Origin: Chrysophaeum taylorii
Taxonomy: Eukaryota; Sar; Pelagophyceae; Pelagomonadales; Pelagomonadaceae
Assembly: GCA_029834535.1 (NCBI GenBank)
Contig: JAQMWT010000664.1
Span: 62,001-126,000, forward strand
DNA length: 64,000 nucleotides
Reading direction: 5' to 3'
Below the pieces are notes generated by a model. That model had not been told where the DNA came from and did not search any database. It saw only the letters and a program-made list of their open reading frames with translations. This document shows, piece after piece, positions 10,180 to 20,278 of the stretch. The number at the start of each line of letters is the position of its first letter. The stretch's first letter is position 1. The translations under genes and the position numbers were made by a program.

Positions 10180-11230
10180 TGAAGTAAGGTTGTCGCGTGC
10201 GACGGCGATGGAGCCTTCGCCCGGCAAACGGGACGACGCGCTCGAGCCAGGGACGCTACGCGAGCCTCGACGCCGGCATGGCATGCCGGCGTTTTACGTT
10301 CGGGGTTCTTTCGGGGTTCTGGCGCGCGCAAAAATGCGACGCGATTTCGCCTTTTTTGCGCGCGAACTCTTCGGTACGCGCGCGATGCGTGCCGGCGTCT
10401 TCGTCGCCGCTGCGAGCGGCCACCGAAATCGAGAAGGGCTTGCCGCGCTCGCGTCTGCGGTCAAAGCCCGCTTCCACGGCTACGACTCGATCTTCCGACG
10501 GGCCGTCCTCGAGAACGCGCGCGACCGAACGAGACTCGACCGTCGACTCGGTGGATCGAACATCGTTTCACCTTCGATACGATGCGTGCCGCCGGCTTCG
10601 TCGCCGCTGCGAGCGGCCATCGACGTCGCGACCGCGGTATCGGACTCGCCCGCGGGTTGACGTCCAGTCGACAAACCCGAAAAAAAACTCGGCGGCTCGC
10701 TCGACGGGCGGCGCTCCGCGCCGCCGGGCCCGGCGCTTCGATACGATGCGTGCCGGCGTCTTCGTCGCCGCTGCCAGCGGCCACCGCCGTCGCGACCGCG
10801 GCCTCGGACTCTCCCCCGCTACGGATCGAAGACCACGAAAAACGCGGCGACGACCGCGACGAGCGTGCCGCGCGCCGACGACCCGGCCGCGCGCCCGCGC
10901 GCGCCCACGACGACCGCCCGTGGCCGCGCTCTGACCATCGCCGACGGAGAAGAAGAAGACGAAGGCCGCCTCGACGCCGGCATGGCATGCCGGAATTTTT
11001 CGTTCGATGTTCTTTGCGGTCAAAGCCCGCTTCCACGGCTACGACTCGCTCTTCCGACGGGCCGTCCTCGAGAACGCGCGCGACCGAACGAGACTCGACC
11101 GTCGACTCGGTGGATCGACCACCGTTTAACCTCCGTTACGATGCGTGCCGGCGGCTTCGTCGCCGCGAGCGGCCACCGCCGTCGCGACCGCGGGCGAGTC
11201 CGAGATTACGCTTTGGTCGACGGTGGTCGC
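10180..11230 (+). repeat. GC-rich cassette repeats (copies 1 and 2)
   Basis: A cassette containing 'GCGGTCAAAGCCCGCTTCC', 'CCGACGGGCCGTCCTCGAG' and 'GATGCGTGCCGGCGTCTTC' appears at about 10,330-10,690 and again at 11,020-11,220, and also in both arms of the inverted repeat at 12.2-12.8 kb. A near-palindrome GCCGGCATGGCATGCCGGC occurs at ~10,272, with a related form at ~10,978. Long open frames here on both strands reflect GC content and repetition; none has a recognised domain. Confidence 0.75.
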
Positions 11231-12014
11231 GCCACGACCTGGGACTGGCCGGGCTCTGGCCATCGCAAACCTCGCGACCTACTGCTGGAGCGCCTACGGA
11301 TCGAAGACCACGAAAAACGCGGCGACGACGGCGACGAGCGTGCCGCGCGCCTACGCGCCGACGACCGACCGCGCGCCCGCGCGCGTCCACGACGACCGCC
11401 CGTGGCCGCGGTCTGGCCATCGCCGAGGGAACGGAGCCCGCATCCACCGCCACGCCTCGCTCTTCGCGCGGGTCGTCCTCGACCCAAACCCCGCTCGACC
11501 GTCGACCGCGACGGGACGTCCGCTATCTACGTCTAGACCATCGGCCACCGTCGGCCACACGGATAAATCTCCGTCGTGCTCCTTCGAAACCCACGCCCTG
11601 TCAACTCCAACGGTGCGCGCTCCATTCTCCACCGCCTCATCCCTGTCTACCTCCTCCAACTCGCCCCATGGATATTAATAAAAGACTACGACACCCTTTA
11701 TTCCCAAGGCCGAAAACTCCCCAATGGGGACTCCGCCTCCTCCACCCCGAGCCTGTTGTCTCCTCCCACAGGATCCCACGGCAAAGAAAGAGAATAAAAC
11801 GGGCGTGTGGTCGGCGGCCACGTCCACCGCGTCGCGGCACGCAAAGCCGAAAATAACACACGCATAAGCCTTACCGCAGAAGCCACACGCTCTACCATAA
11901 ACCATCATAACGGATCTCAACATGTTCAAGAACCGAAAATGAGGAAAAAAAAACGTTGCCACGGCGTGCGACGGCGTTTTTGGTCGGCACCCGCGTCCGT
12001 GCGCGCCAGCAGAG

Positions 12015-12125
12015 GCCCGGGGGGCCTTGGGGGGGCCGTGGGGGGTCCGGGGGTGTCCCCCGGCGGGGGGTTTGGGGGGCAGAGCCCCCCAATTTTGGGG
12101 GGGTTCGGGGGGCTTGCCCCCCGAG
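12015..12125 (+). repeat. G-tract island
   Basis: More than ten runs of five to seven G on the plus strand, interleaved with short C runs (for example GTCCCCCGGCGGGGGG). It can fold as G-quadruplex or as G-C hairpins. It lies just left of the inverted repeat at 12,155. Confidence 0.85.
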
Positions 12126-12154
12126 AAAAAGGCCGAAAAAAACCCGACTTGGCG

Positions 12155-12795
12155 AGTCCGAGTCCGCGGGCGAGTCCGAGTCCGCGGTCGCGACGGCGGT
12201 GGCCTTTCGCAGCGGCGACGAAGCCGCCGGCACGCATCGTAACGAAGGTTAAACGGTGGTCGATCCACCGAGTCGAATCTCGAGGCGGCCCGTCGGAAGA
12301 GCGAGTCGTAGCCGTGGAAGCGGGCTTTGACCGCAGACGCGAGCGCGGCAAGCCGTTGTCGATTTCGGTGGCCGGTCGCAGCGGCGACGAAGACGCCGGG
12401 CAGCATCGCGCGTACCGAAGAGTTCGCGCGCAAAAAAGGCGAACATCGCGTGCCGGCGTCTCCGGCGTCTTCGCACGCGATGTTCGCCTTTTTTGCGCGC
12501 GAACTCTTCGGTACGCGCGATGCTGCCCGGCGTCTTCGTCGCCGCTGCGACCGGCCACCGAAATCGACAACGGCTTGCCGCGCTCGCGTCTGCGGTCAAA
12601 GCCCGCTTCCACGGCTACGACTCGCTCTTCCGACGGGCCGTCCTCGAGAACGCGCGCGACCGAACGAGACGCGACGGTCGACTCGGTGGATCGACCACCG
12701 TTTAACCTTCGTTACGATGCGTGCCGGCGGCTTCGTCGCCGCGAGCGGCCACCGCCGTCGCGACCGCGGACTCGGACTCGCCCGCGGGTTGACGT
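12155..12795. repeat. Large inverted repeat, ~300-bp arms, 19-nt loop
   Basis: The centre is at about 12,463: GAACATCGCGTGC (12,441-12,453) pairs with GCACGCGATGTTC (12,473-12,485). Pairing continues outward through the shared cassette sequence to about 12,155 and 12,795. The right arm has roughly 45 extra bases after 'GTCCTCGAG' (12,648 on) that the left arm lacks. Transcribed, it would form a long near-perfect hairpin. No protein function is evident. Confidence 0.85.
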
Positions 12796-13239
12796 CCAGT
12801 CGACCAACCCGAAATAAAAACTCCGCGGCGCGTCGAGCTCGACGCGTCCGCCAGCGCTTCGATACGATGCGTGCCGGCGTCTTCGTCGCCGCTGCGAGCG
12901 GCCACCGCCGTCGCGACCGCGGCCTCGGACTCTCCCCCGCGGGCGACAACGGCTCGCCGTAAATTCGCGGCCGGCGTCGACGAAGGCCGCGACGACGTCG
13001 CCGGCGCGACGAGTCTTCGAGCTCGACGCGTCTGCCGCTCGACGCGTCTGCTACCGCGATTTCGGCTTGGTCGACGGTGGTCGCGCGACGTCCTGGGACT
13101 CGCCGCCTCCGCTTTGCCTTCTACGACAGACGCCCCGTCGTCGCCGCGACCGGTGCGCCTACGCGCCGACGAGCCGCCCGCGCGCGTCCACGACGACCGC
13201 CCGTCGTCTGTCTGTCCTAACTACTAATCGACAGATGTT

Positions 13240-13270
<31 letters not shown>

Positions 13271-13329
13271 TTGTCCCTCGATTTAGGGTAAGGATCAGAT
13301 AGGCGCGAGAGTAAGCATCAGGTAGGCGC
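12796..13329. other. Cassette remnants and (TCTG)n microsatellite
   Basis: 12,796-13,200 carries further pieces of the GC-rich cassette. From ~13,218 comes ACTACTAATCGACAGATG followed by a (TGTC)n run and 'CCCTCGATTTAGGG', the same lead-in seen before the other Helitron helicase tails. Confidence 0.6.
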
Positions 13330-13930
13330 GAGAGCCAGAAAGTGATCCTCCAAGCCGTCTACGGCGACCTCGCAGACTATTTCCACGACCCGCGGCGGCT
13401 CTTTCAGCGCGCCATTCTCACGCCCCGTCGAAACGATGTTGTCGATGCGGACAACGCGCGCATGACCGCGGCCTTTTTTTCCCGGAGACGAGGCGTCGGA
13501 GTCCTTTTCGGCTGACTAGGCTGGGTCGGAAGACGACGCCTCGCTCTTTACAGTAGAGTTTTCAACTCCCTGACAACCAACGGCATGCTGACTTTGATCG
13601 CGAGCTTAATGTCTTCTCAACCTCGACCCGTCGCACGGCCACTGCAACGGTACCAGATACATGATCGATCGTGTCGTTGTCACCGAGGCTCCTCCAACCT
13701 GTATCCCGTAAGGCCCGCCGACGCCAAACGATCACCAAGAGCCAGGGCCAGACGCCCCGCGAGGTCGGCGTCCTCTTTCCCAAGCCCGTCTTCTGCCACG
13801 TCCAGCTCTACGTGGCTCTCTGTCGATCGGCAACCCCGAGGATATACTCATCTGGGTCGACGACCCCAGCCTACCCCACGTGCTGCGCAATACCGATAAG
13901 CCCCCTCCCGGCGTCTACACGCGCACGGTA
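13330..13930 (+). pseudogene. Helitron helicase C-terminal fragment, copy 2
   Basis: Frames spell the C-terminal third of a Helitron helicase: 'RRLFQRAILTPRRNDVVDADN', 'FNSLTTNGMLTL', 'LQRYQIHDR' (out-of-frame version of NGTRY), then 'TKSQGQTPREVGVLFPKPVF' and 'QLYVALCRSATPRI'. The last two blocks correspond to helicase motifs V and VI (INKSQGQT, LYVALSRV). Several frameshifts are present. The fragment ends at GCGTCTACACGCGCAC, where the minisatellite starts. Confidence 0.75.
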
Positions 13931-14275
13931 GGTGAACTTACTGGGACCACGTGAACTTACTGAGGTTTGAGATTGGGACTAGGTGAACTAAGTGACCAGG
14001 TGAACTTACTGGGACCAAGTGAACTTACTGGGGTTTTTAGAGTGAACGCAAGGGCTAGCGGCGTGTACGGATCAAAGCAGCTTAGATTGGCGGAGGTGAG
14101 AGCGACGAGCTCGAAGGAGAGTGGGGTGAGTGGATGTGAGCACGAGTGGGCTTACGCCGAACTTACTGGGGTTAGAGATTGGGACTAGGTGAACTTACTG
14201 GGACCAGGTGAACTTACTGGGGTTAGAGATTGGGACCAGGTGAACTTACTGGCGAACTTACTGGCCTGCACTTGT
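13925..14275 (+). repeat. GTGAACTTACTGG minisatellite, array 1
   Basis: Repeats of GGTGAACTTACTGGGACCA and GGTGAACTTACTGGGGTTAG, interrupted by a ~120-bp unique-looking stretch from ~14,040. It ends 'ACTTACTGGCCTGCACTTGT', the same end as the array at 14,985 and, inverted, at the copia C insertion site. Confidence 0.9.
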
Positions 14276-14389
14276 CTGTCTTTAAATGTCGACTGATAAG
14301 AGGGGGGGGTGTGTGTGGGGAGCATGAAGGATGTGGGTGGGTCTGTCTGTCCCTCGATTTAGGTTAAGGATCAGGTAGGCGCGAGACCC
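14276..14389. other. Spacer with G-rich block
   Basis: Contains TTTAAATGTCGACTG, a G run, 'GCATGAAGGATGTGGGTGG' and the lead-in 'CCCTCGATTTAGG'. The same order is found near 7,650 and 36,995. Confidence 0.6.
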
Positions 14390-14985
14390 AGACAGTGATC
14401 CTCAAAGCCGTCTACGGCGACCTCGCAGACTATTTCCACGAGCCGCGGCGGCTCTTTCAGCGCGCCATTCTCACGCCCCGTCGAAACGATGTTGTCGATG
14501 CTGACAACGCGCGCATGACCACGGCCTTTTTTTCCCGGAGACGAGGCGTCGGAGTTCTTTTCGGCTGACTAGGCTGGGTCGGAAGACGACGCCTCGCTCT
14601 TTACAGTAGAGTTTTCAACTCCCTGACAACCAACGGCATGCTGACTTTGATCGCGAGCTTAAGGTCTTCGAAACCTCGACCCGTCGCACGGCCACTGCAA
14701 CGGTACCAGATACATGATCGATCGTGTCGTTGTCACCGAGGCTCCTCCAACCTGTATACCTTAAGGCCCGCCGACGCCAAACGATCAACAAGAGCCAGGG
14801 CCAGACGCCCCGCGAGGTCGGCGTCCTCTTTCCCAAGCCCGTCTTCTGCCACGTCCAGCTCTACGTGGCTCTCTGTCGATCGGCATCCCCGAGGATATAC
14901 TCATCTGGGTCGACGACTCCACCCTACCCCACACGTGCTGCGCAATACCGATAAGCCCCCTTTCCGGCGTCTACACGCGCACTAT
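14390..14985 (+). pseudogene. Helitron helicase C-terminal fragment, copy 3
   Basis: Nearly identical to the copy at 13,330, with the same blocks ('RAILTPRRNDVVDADN', 'INKSQGQTPREVGVLFPKPV', 'QLYVALCRSASPRI'). It retains 'INKSQGQT' where copy 2 reads 'ITKSQGQT'. Followed by another minisatellite array, so fragment and array were duplicated together. Confidence 0.75.
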
Positions 14986-15300
14986 AGGTGAACTTACTGG
15001 GACCACGTGAACTTACTGGGGTTTGGGATTGGGACTAGGTGAACTGAGTGACCAGGTGAACTTACTGGGACCAAGTGAGCTTACTGGGGTTTTCGGAGTA
15101 AAGGGTTTTTAGAGCAAACTCAAATGTTGGCGGCGCGTGCGGATCAAAGCAGCTTAGATTGGCGGAGGCGAGAGCGACGAGCTCAAACGAGTTGGTATGA
15201 GCTAGGTGAACTTACTGACCAGGTGAACTTATATGAAACTTGCTGGGATTAGGTGAACTTACTGGGGTTAGAGATAGGTGAACTTACTGGCCTGCACTTG
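14985..15300 (+). repeat. GTGAACTTACTGG minisatellite, array 2
   Basis: Same units as array 1, ending ACTTACTGGCCTGCACTTGT at ~15,300. The RAP gene follows about 225 bp downstream. Confidence 0.9.
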
Positions 15301-15524
15301 TCTTCTTCAAGCACCACTCGCACTCGCCATCAACCACATCGTCGGGCCGGCCGTTCGGGCCTAGCGCGCGTGGGAGGCGATGCTCGCGGAATCTAGAGCG
15401 CGGCGGCCACCCGTCATGTCATGGGAGATCGCGCGACGCATCCCGACCTTGGAGCAGGCGTGTCCAACGTTAACTAAAGCCGTCCTCAACGGTCTTTTCG
15501 TAACGGACCTCAGCGAGTTTTTTT

Positions 15525-18164
15525 ATGACGGACGATGATGAAGTGCGTACGCGACAAAAAAGGCGCCACGACGACGATCGGAAGAACTGGCACGTCGACG
15601 AACCACCGCCTCGCGGTCGACGGATGGCCGACCCGTGGCGCAGCGATGATGGCCATCCTCGACGAGGAGGGGACGCGCGGCCGCCGTCACCACTACTCAG
15701 GAGGCGACGCGCCGACTCGCCATCAACCTACTACGAGCGTCATCAAAAAAGGCGCCCAAAGCCGTCGTCGTCGTGGCTTCACGAAGCTGCTGGTGGAGGG
15801 CGAGACGACCGGCGGCGCGGTCCGAATCGAGACCGTTCGCCGATGCGACGACGACGACGACGAATCCCCGACCGCGCAGGAAACAACAACCAGTGGAGCC
15901 GCCGCGAGGACTATGACGGTCGAGACTTGCCGCACCTCTGTTCTCGGTCGCCAAGGCGAAGACGCTCTGGCACGCACGACCACCTGCGGCGCGACGGTGG
16001 TCAGAGAGACTGGCGTCGTCGTTCTCGGTCGCCGGCGCGACGACGAGCGGGCGAGACTCAGCGCTCTGGGCATGGCCTCTACTCCGAAGGTCGCGGCGCC
16101 GACACTCCCTCGAGCCACACGCTAGCCAGCAGTTCCGAGGCACCGAGATGGCAACAAGTTCAATGGGGGAAGCAGATGACGGACCGCGGTGCGACTCCCG
16201 AAACGATTCTCTCGCTCGTCGCGGTCCAAGGGGAAAATTTCGACGCTCGCAACTTGGCGACTGCCGCACACCGTGTCGCCAAAATGTCTCGAGGCCGAAA
16301 CCGCGACGTGCAGCGCGATCGCCGCGTGATGGCACTTGCCGACGCTTGTCGGCGGCGCATTCGGGAGTTTGGCGCGCAAGCGCTCGCTAACACGGCGTGG
16401 GCCTTCGCGACGGCGCGCATCGAGGCACCCGAGCTCTTCGCGGCGATCGCCGGCACGGCTTCATCTCGGCTTGGCGATTTCAATCCGCAGGCACTTGCCA
16501 ACACGGCGTGGGCCTTCGGGAAAGCGCGCATCGAGGCACCTCAACTCTTCGCGGCGATCGCCGGAGCGGCTTTATCTCGGCTTGGCGAGTTCAGTCCGCA
16601 GGAGCTCGCCAACACAGCGTGGGCCTTGGCGACGGCGCGCATCGAGGCACCTCGTCTCTTCGCGGCGATCGCTGGAGCGGCTTCATCTCTGCTTGGTGAG
16701 TTCAATCCGCAGGACCTCGCCAACACGGCGTGGGCCTTCGCGACGGCGGGCATCGAGGTACCCGAGCTCTTCGCGGCGATCGCCGGGACGGCTTCACGTC
16801 GGATTGGCGAGTTTAAACCGCAGGAGCTCGCCAACACAGCCTGGGCCTTCGCGACGGCGCGCATCGAGGCACCCGAGCTCTTCGCGGCGATTATCGGCAC
16901 GGCTTCATCGCGGCTTGGCGAGTTCAATCCGCAGGACCTCGCCAACACGGCGTGGGCCTTCGGGAAAGCGCGCATCGAGGCACCTCAACTCTTCGCGGCG
17001 ATCGCCGGAGCGGCTTCATCTCGGCTTGGCGAGTTCAGTCCGCAGAACCTCGCCAACACGGCATGGGCCTTCGCGACGGCGCGCATCGAGGCACCTCGTC
17101 TCTTCGCGGCGATCGCTGGAGCGGCTTCATCTCTGCTTGGTGAGTTCAATCCGCAGGGCCTCGCCAACACGGTGTGGGCCTTCGCGATGGCGGGCATCGA
17201 GGTACCCGAGCTCTTCGCGGCGATCGCCGGCACGGCTTCGCGCCGGATTGGCGAGTTTAAACCGCAGGAGCTCGCCAACACAGGGTGGGCCTTTGCGACG
17301 GCGCGCATCGAGGCACCTCAACTCTTCGCGGCGATCGCCGGCTCGGCTTCATCTCGGCTGGGCGAGTTCAATCCGCAGGACCTCGCCATCACGGCGTGGG
17401 CTTTTGCGGCGGCGAGCATCGAGGCACGTGAACTCTTCGCGGCGATCGCTGTCGCGGCTTCATCGCGGCTTGGCGAGTTCAGTCCGCAGGACGTCGCCAG
17501 CACGGCGTGGGCTTTTGCGGTGGCGAGCATCGAGGCGCCTGAGCTTTTTGACGCGATTGCCTTGGCAGCCAGGTCACGGCTGGGCGAATTCAATCCTCAG
17601 GAGCTTGCCAACACGGCGTGGGCATTTGCCTGCGTCGACTGGAAAAAGGACCCCGAGGTTTTCACCGAGCTCGCTTACTTGGCTGTCGCTGATCTCGGCG
17701 CCCTCGATGATCGTGGACTGTCGCAGCTCCACCTTGCATCGTTGCACTTTCGCCTCGAGTGGCCCGACCGGAGCTCCCCGCTGTCAAACCACCAGGAGAT
17801 GCTTCAGGTTGCGTATCAACGCCGGGACCCAAGGCCGTCCCAGCTCCAACGCGACGTCGCGACCGCTTTGGACCGAATTGGCTGGGTACACGTCTTCGAG
17901 CACGTGACCGAAGAGGGATTGTCGCTTGACATGGCTCAACCTGACACCAAGCGCGCGGTCGAAGTCGACGGGCCACACCACTACCTCAAGAGATCGAGGG
18001 TTGAGAACGGGTCTACGCGCTTCAAGTCCCGACTGCTACGGCGGCTTGGCTGGGACGTAGCCCACGTTTCGTTCTTTGAGTGGGAGGCCCTCGACACCGA
18101 GCAAGAACAGGACTCTTATCTCCGGGGTTGCAGGCTGCAAATCATACTACACCAGCTGCAGTGA
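15525..18164 (+). CDS. RAP-domain protein with twelve 37-residue repeats (HPR-like)
   Basis: An intact 879-aa ORF. Residues 1-190 are Arg/Ser/Asp-rich and disordered-looking. Residues ~285-705 hold twelve 37-residue helical repeats with the signature 'LANTAWAFATARIEAPELF' and 'GEFNPQ'. Residues ~785-870 form a RAP domain: 'LDMA', 'AVEVDGPHHY', 'TRFKSRLLRRLGWDV', 'VSFFEWEAL'. Proteins of this design (37-residue heptatricopeptide-like or FAST/OPR-like repeats plus RAP) act in organelle RNA processing, stability or translation in algae and alveolates, so an organellar RNA-binding role is likely. The N-terminus is not a clear transit peptide. The first Met is used because the inverted copy at 31.3 kb aligns from the same region. 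Introns are not needed. The long ORFs in other frames over the repeats are shadows. Confidence 0.85.
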   Translation: MTDDDEVRTRQKRRHDDDRKNWHVDEPPPRGRRMADPWRSDDGHPRRGGDARPPSPLLRRRRADSPSTYYERHQKRRPKPSSSWLHEAAGGGRDDRRRGPNRDRSPMRRRRRRIPDRAGNNNQWSRREDYDGRDLPHLCSRSPRRRRSGTHDHLRRDGGQRDWRRRSRSPARRRAGETQRSGHGLYSEGRGADTPSSHTLASSSEAPRWQQVQWGKQMTDRGATPETILSLVAVQGENFDARNLATAAHRVAKMSRGRNRDVQRDRRVMALADACRRRIREFGAQALANTAWAFATARIEAPELFAAIAGTASSRLGDFNPQALANTAWAFGKARIEAPQLFAAIAGAALSRLGEFSPQELANTAWALATARIEAPRLFAAIAGAASSLLGEFNPQDLANTAWAFATAGIEVPELFAAIAGTASRRIGEFKPQELANTAWAFATARIEAPELFAAIIGTASSRLGEFNPQDLANTAWAFGKARIEAPQLFAAIAGAASSRLGEFSPQNLANTAWAFATARIEAPRLFAAIAGAASSLLGEFNPQGLANTVWAFAMAGIEVPELFAAIAGTASRRIGEFKPQELANTGWAFATARIEAPQLFAAIAGSASSRLGEFNPQDLAITAWAFAAASIEARELFAAIAVAASSRLGEFSPQDVASTAWAFAVASIEAPELFDAIALAARSRLGEFNPQELANTAWAFACVDWKKDPEVFTELAYLAVADLGALDDRGLSQLHLASLHFRLEWPDRSSPLSNHQEMLQVAYQRRDPRPSQLQRDVATALDRIGWVHVFEHVTEEGLSLDMAQPDTKRAVEVDGPHHYLKRSRVENGSTRFKSRLLRRLGWDVAHVSFFEWEALDTEQEQDSYLRGCRLQIILHQLQ
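16380..17640 (+). repeat. 111-bp tandem repeats with a 444-bp higher-order unit
   Basis: Twelve 111-bp units inside the RAP gene. Repeats 2-5 and 6-9 match position by position (GKARIEAPQL, ATARIEAPRL, A(T/M)AGIEVPEL, ATARIEAP). For example 'TTCGGGAAAGCGCGCATCG' recurs exactly 444 bp apart (cggg at 16,517 and 16,961). This shows that a four-repeat block was duplicated as a unit. Confidence 0.9.
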
Positions 18165-19346
18165 GCAACTGGATACACGCTGGCTGACGAAGCAAGTCCA
18201 CCAGAAACCGATGATTCCCGCGTCGATCAGCGACTTGTCGACAAGTTCGCCCGCGACACCTCGATGTTCCGCGGAACAAAAGTGAACAGCCGACATGGAT
18301 TTTCCCTTAATTTTCCCATTTCCGTAGAAATATATTTCCTGAAACTAGACTTTCGGCGCCCACCTGGCGGACTGAGCAGCCCAAAGTGAGTGAGCGCGTG
18401 GACGGGTGGGTGTTCACGTTGAGGTGTCTGCGACCGCCACCAGTGCGGGAAGGTGCGGTGGTGTGAGCACGCAAGCCGTTCAGTGGTTTTAGGAAAGTCT
18501 TTTTCAAGGTCATCAACTGTTGTAGGGGAGGTGAGCACGCGGGGGTCTCGGTGGCTAGTTTGAGTGTTTCGTTTGACTTTGATTGCAACGCTCCCAGCGT
18601 TTTTTCAATCGCAACGCTTTTTGAGGGGCTTTGAGAGCTGCGAACCTCGGACGTCGTCGTCGAAAAGGCTGTCTGTCTGTCTGTCTGTCTGTCGTCGATG
18701 CGGCTGTGCTGGCGAGGAGTCTCGTCGACGTCGGCACCTACTCTAGGATAATAAGCGGCCGGCGGGAAGAGGCACCAGAGGCAGAGGGGAGTGTCTTCTT
18801 CTAGCACCAGCAACCTTAGCCTTAATTACAGTCGGAGTTCGACTGTCGTCCACATTGTTTATTTTCGAGTTTGAGCCCCTGTTGACTGACTGACTGACTG
18901 ACTGACTGACTGACTGACGGACTGACTGACAAGGCGCGTTGTTTTTTGCTGTCCCACTGAGCGTCCTAGTTGTAGACCCGGGCCCGCGGCTTTAAACTCT
19001 AGACAGCGCTGATACCGCCGCCTTGAGCGTCAGCTTTGTCTTGACGTTCGCCGCGACCGTCAACTTGGACGGGGTCGTCCGTCCGTCCGTCCGTCCGTCC
19101 GTGTAGGGGCGTCCAGCACCGCCTCTTCTTTCTTCACTAAAGAACGCCAACACTTTCAACCCTTTGTAGTGAACTCACTACTGAAAGTTTGACTGACCCC
19201 TGTAAGGTTCACTCAGCGCCTTGCCGGCGCTCTCACTAAGCGGTCTGTCTCGCAGTGGGCGAGCGTGGAGGCCTTGCGCGCGCACTACATACTGAATATT
19301 CATGATTTGACGCAGCACTTTTTCTTTTTTTTTCCAGCCAGCCTCT

Positions 19347-19403
<57 letters not shown>

Positions 19404-20278
19404 CCTTGGGAACTTGTAGAAGAAAATGGAAATCAAAAGCTCAACTCGAGGAAAGCAAGTCCCTCTCTAGATCCACACTCTCAGGTGCTCGGAAGGAAGG
19501 AAGGTATCCCGAACAGTCTCACACCTGATCGTCCGAAGGGGAAGTCACATACGTCTCGATCCAATCAGTCAGACTTATCCCTTGTAATAATCCTCCACCG
19601 CACGTCAAATTCTCTCATCTGCAGTGCCCCTAACCCGCCTTCGTTTTGGTGGATCGGTTCTAGTTTCGCCTGCAAAGGGGACACTTCCCGCGGAAATCAC
19701 CGTACTGTCATATTACTCCGAGCGAGCTTTCCTTTCTCCGAGCGTTTCCCCTGTTCAAGGACGCGCGTCGAAAGTCGATATCCACGAGTTATGGCAGGAG
19801 CCGTCGCGATCTCGCGGCCGAGGAACCCGACGCACGCAAGGCCTTCAGCGCGCGTACCACCCTTGATGTCAAGCGTCGACAGCAGCCGCGAGGAAAGGTA
19901 TCGAGCTCGAGGCAGCAGCCTTTTGGCTCGACCGCGACGCAGTCCAAAAGTCGCCGACTCTTTGCATCACCCCCCCAGTGCTGGGCGCCTGATTCGATTC
20001 ATCCAACAAAATGTGGGGTGCAACTCGAGCGTCAAGGCCGCGTTAGCGAACGGCAAAGGCGGGGGGGCTCGCAGCACCACCACCGCCGTCCTACAACTAT
20101 CGCTGCCGACATTCACAGTATCTCGGAGAAGTGCATCGCCGCGTCCAAACGGAAGCGTCGTCGGCCAGAACCCGAGTTCCTTCCGACAAGCTTGGTGTCC
20201 GGCCAAACCGGTCGCCGAAAGGCTCGAGAATCTGCCGAAAAATGAGCCCGTCCTGTCGCCGAGCCCCACCTCAAGCCT
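18165..20278. other. Intergenic, microsatellite-rich
   Basis: No convincing gene. Simple repeats: (CTGT)n ~18,668-18,694; (GACT)n ~18,882-18,930; (CCGT)n ~19,078-19,102; (GA)n ~19,347-19,400. A 267-aa open frame at 19,485-20,288 has no recognised domain and atypical composition; I do not call it. Confidence 0.6.

Noticed and set aside
10197-12962. Several 150-420-aa ORFs on both strands in the GC-rich cassette array
   Set aside because: Explained by GC content and repetition; Arg-rich in all frames, no motifs.
13925-15300. GTGAACTTACTGG arrays considered as CRISPR
   Set aside because: No constant repeat with unique spacers; eukaryotic minisatellite with no cas genes.
16336-17907. 523-aa Arg/Ser-rich ORF overlapping the RAP gene
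   Set aside because: Out-of-frame shadow of the 111-bp repeats; composition is 'RRGPSRRRASRH' repeats with no domain.
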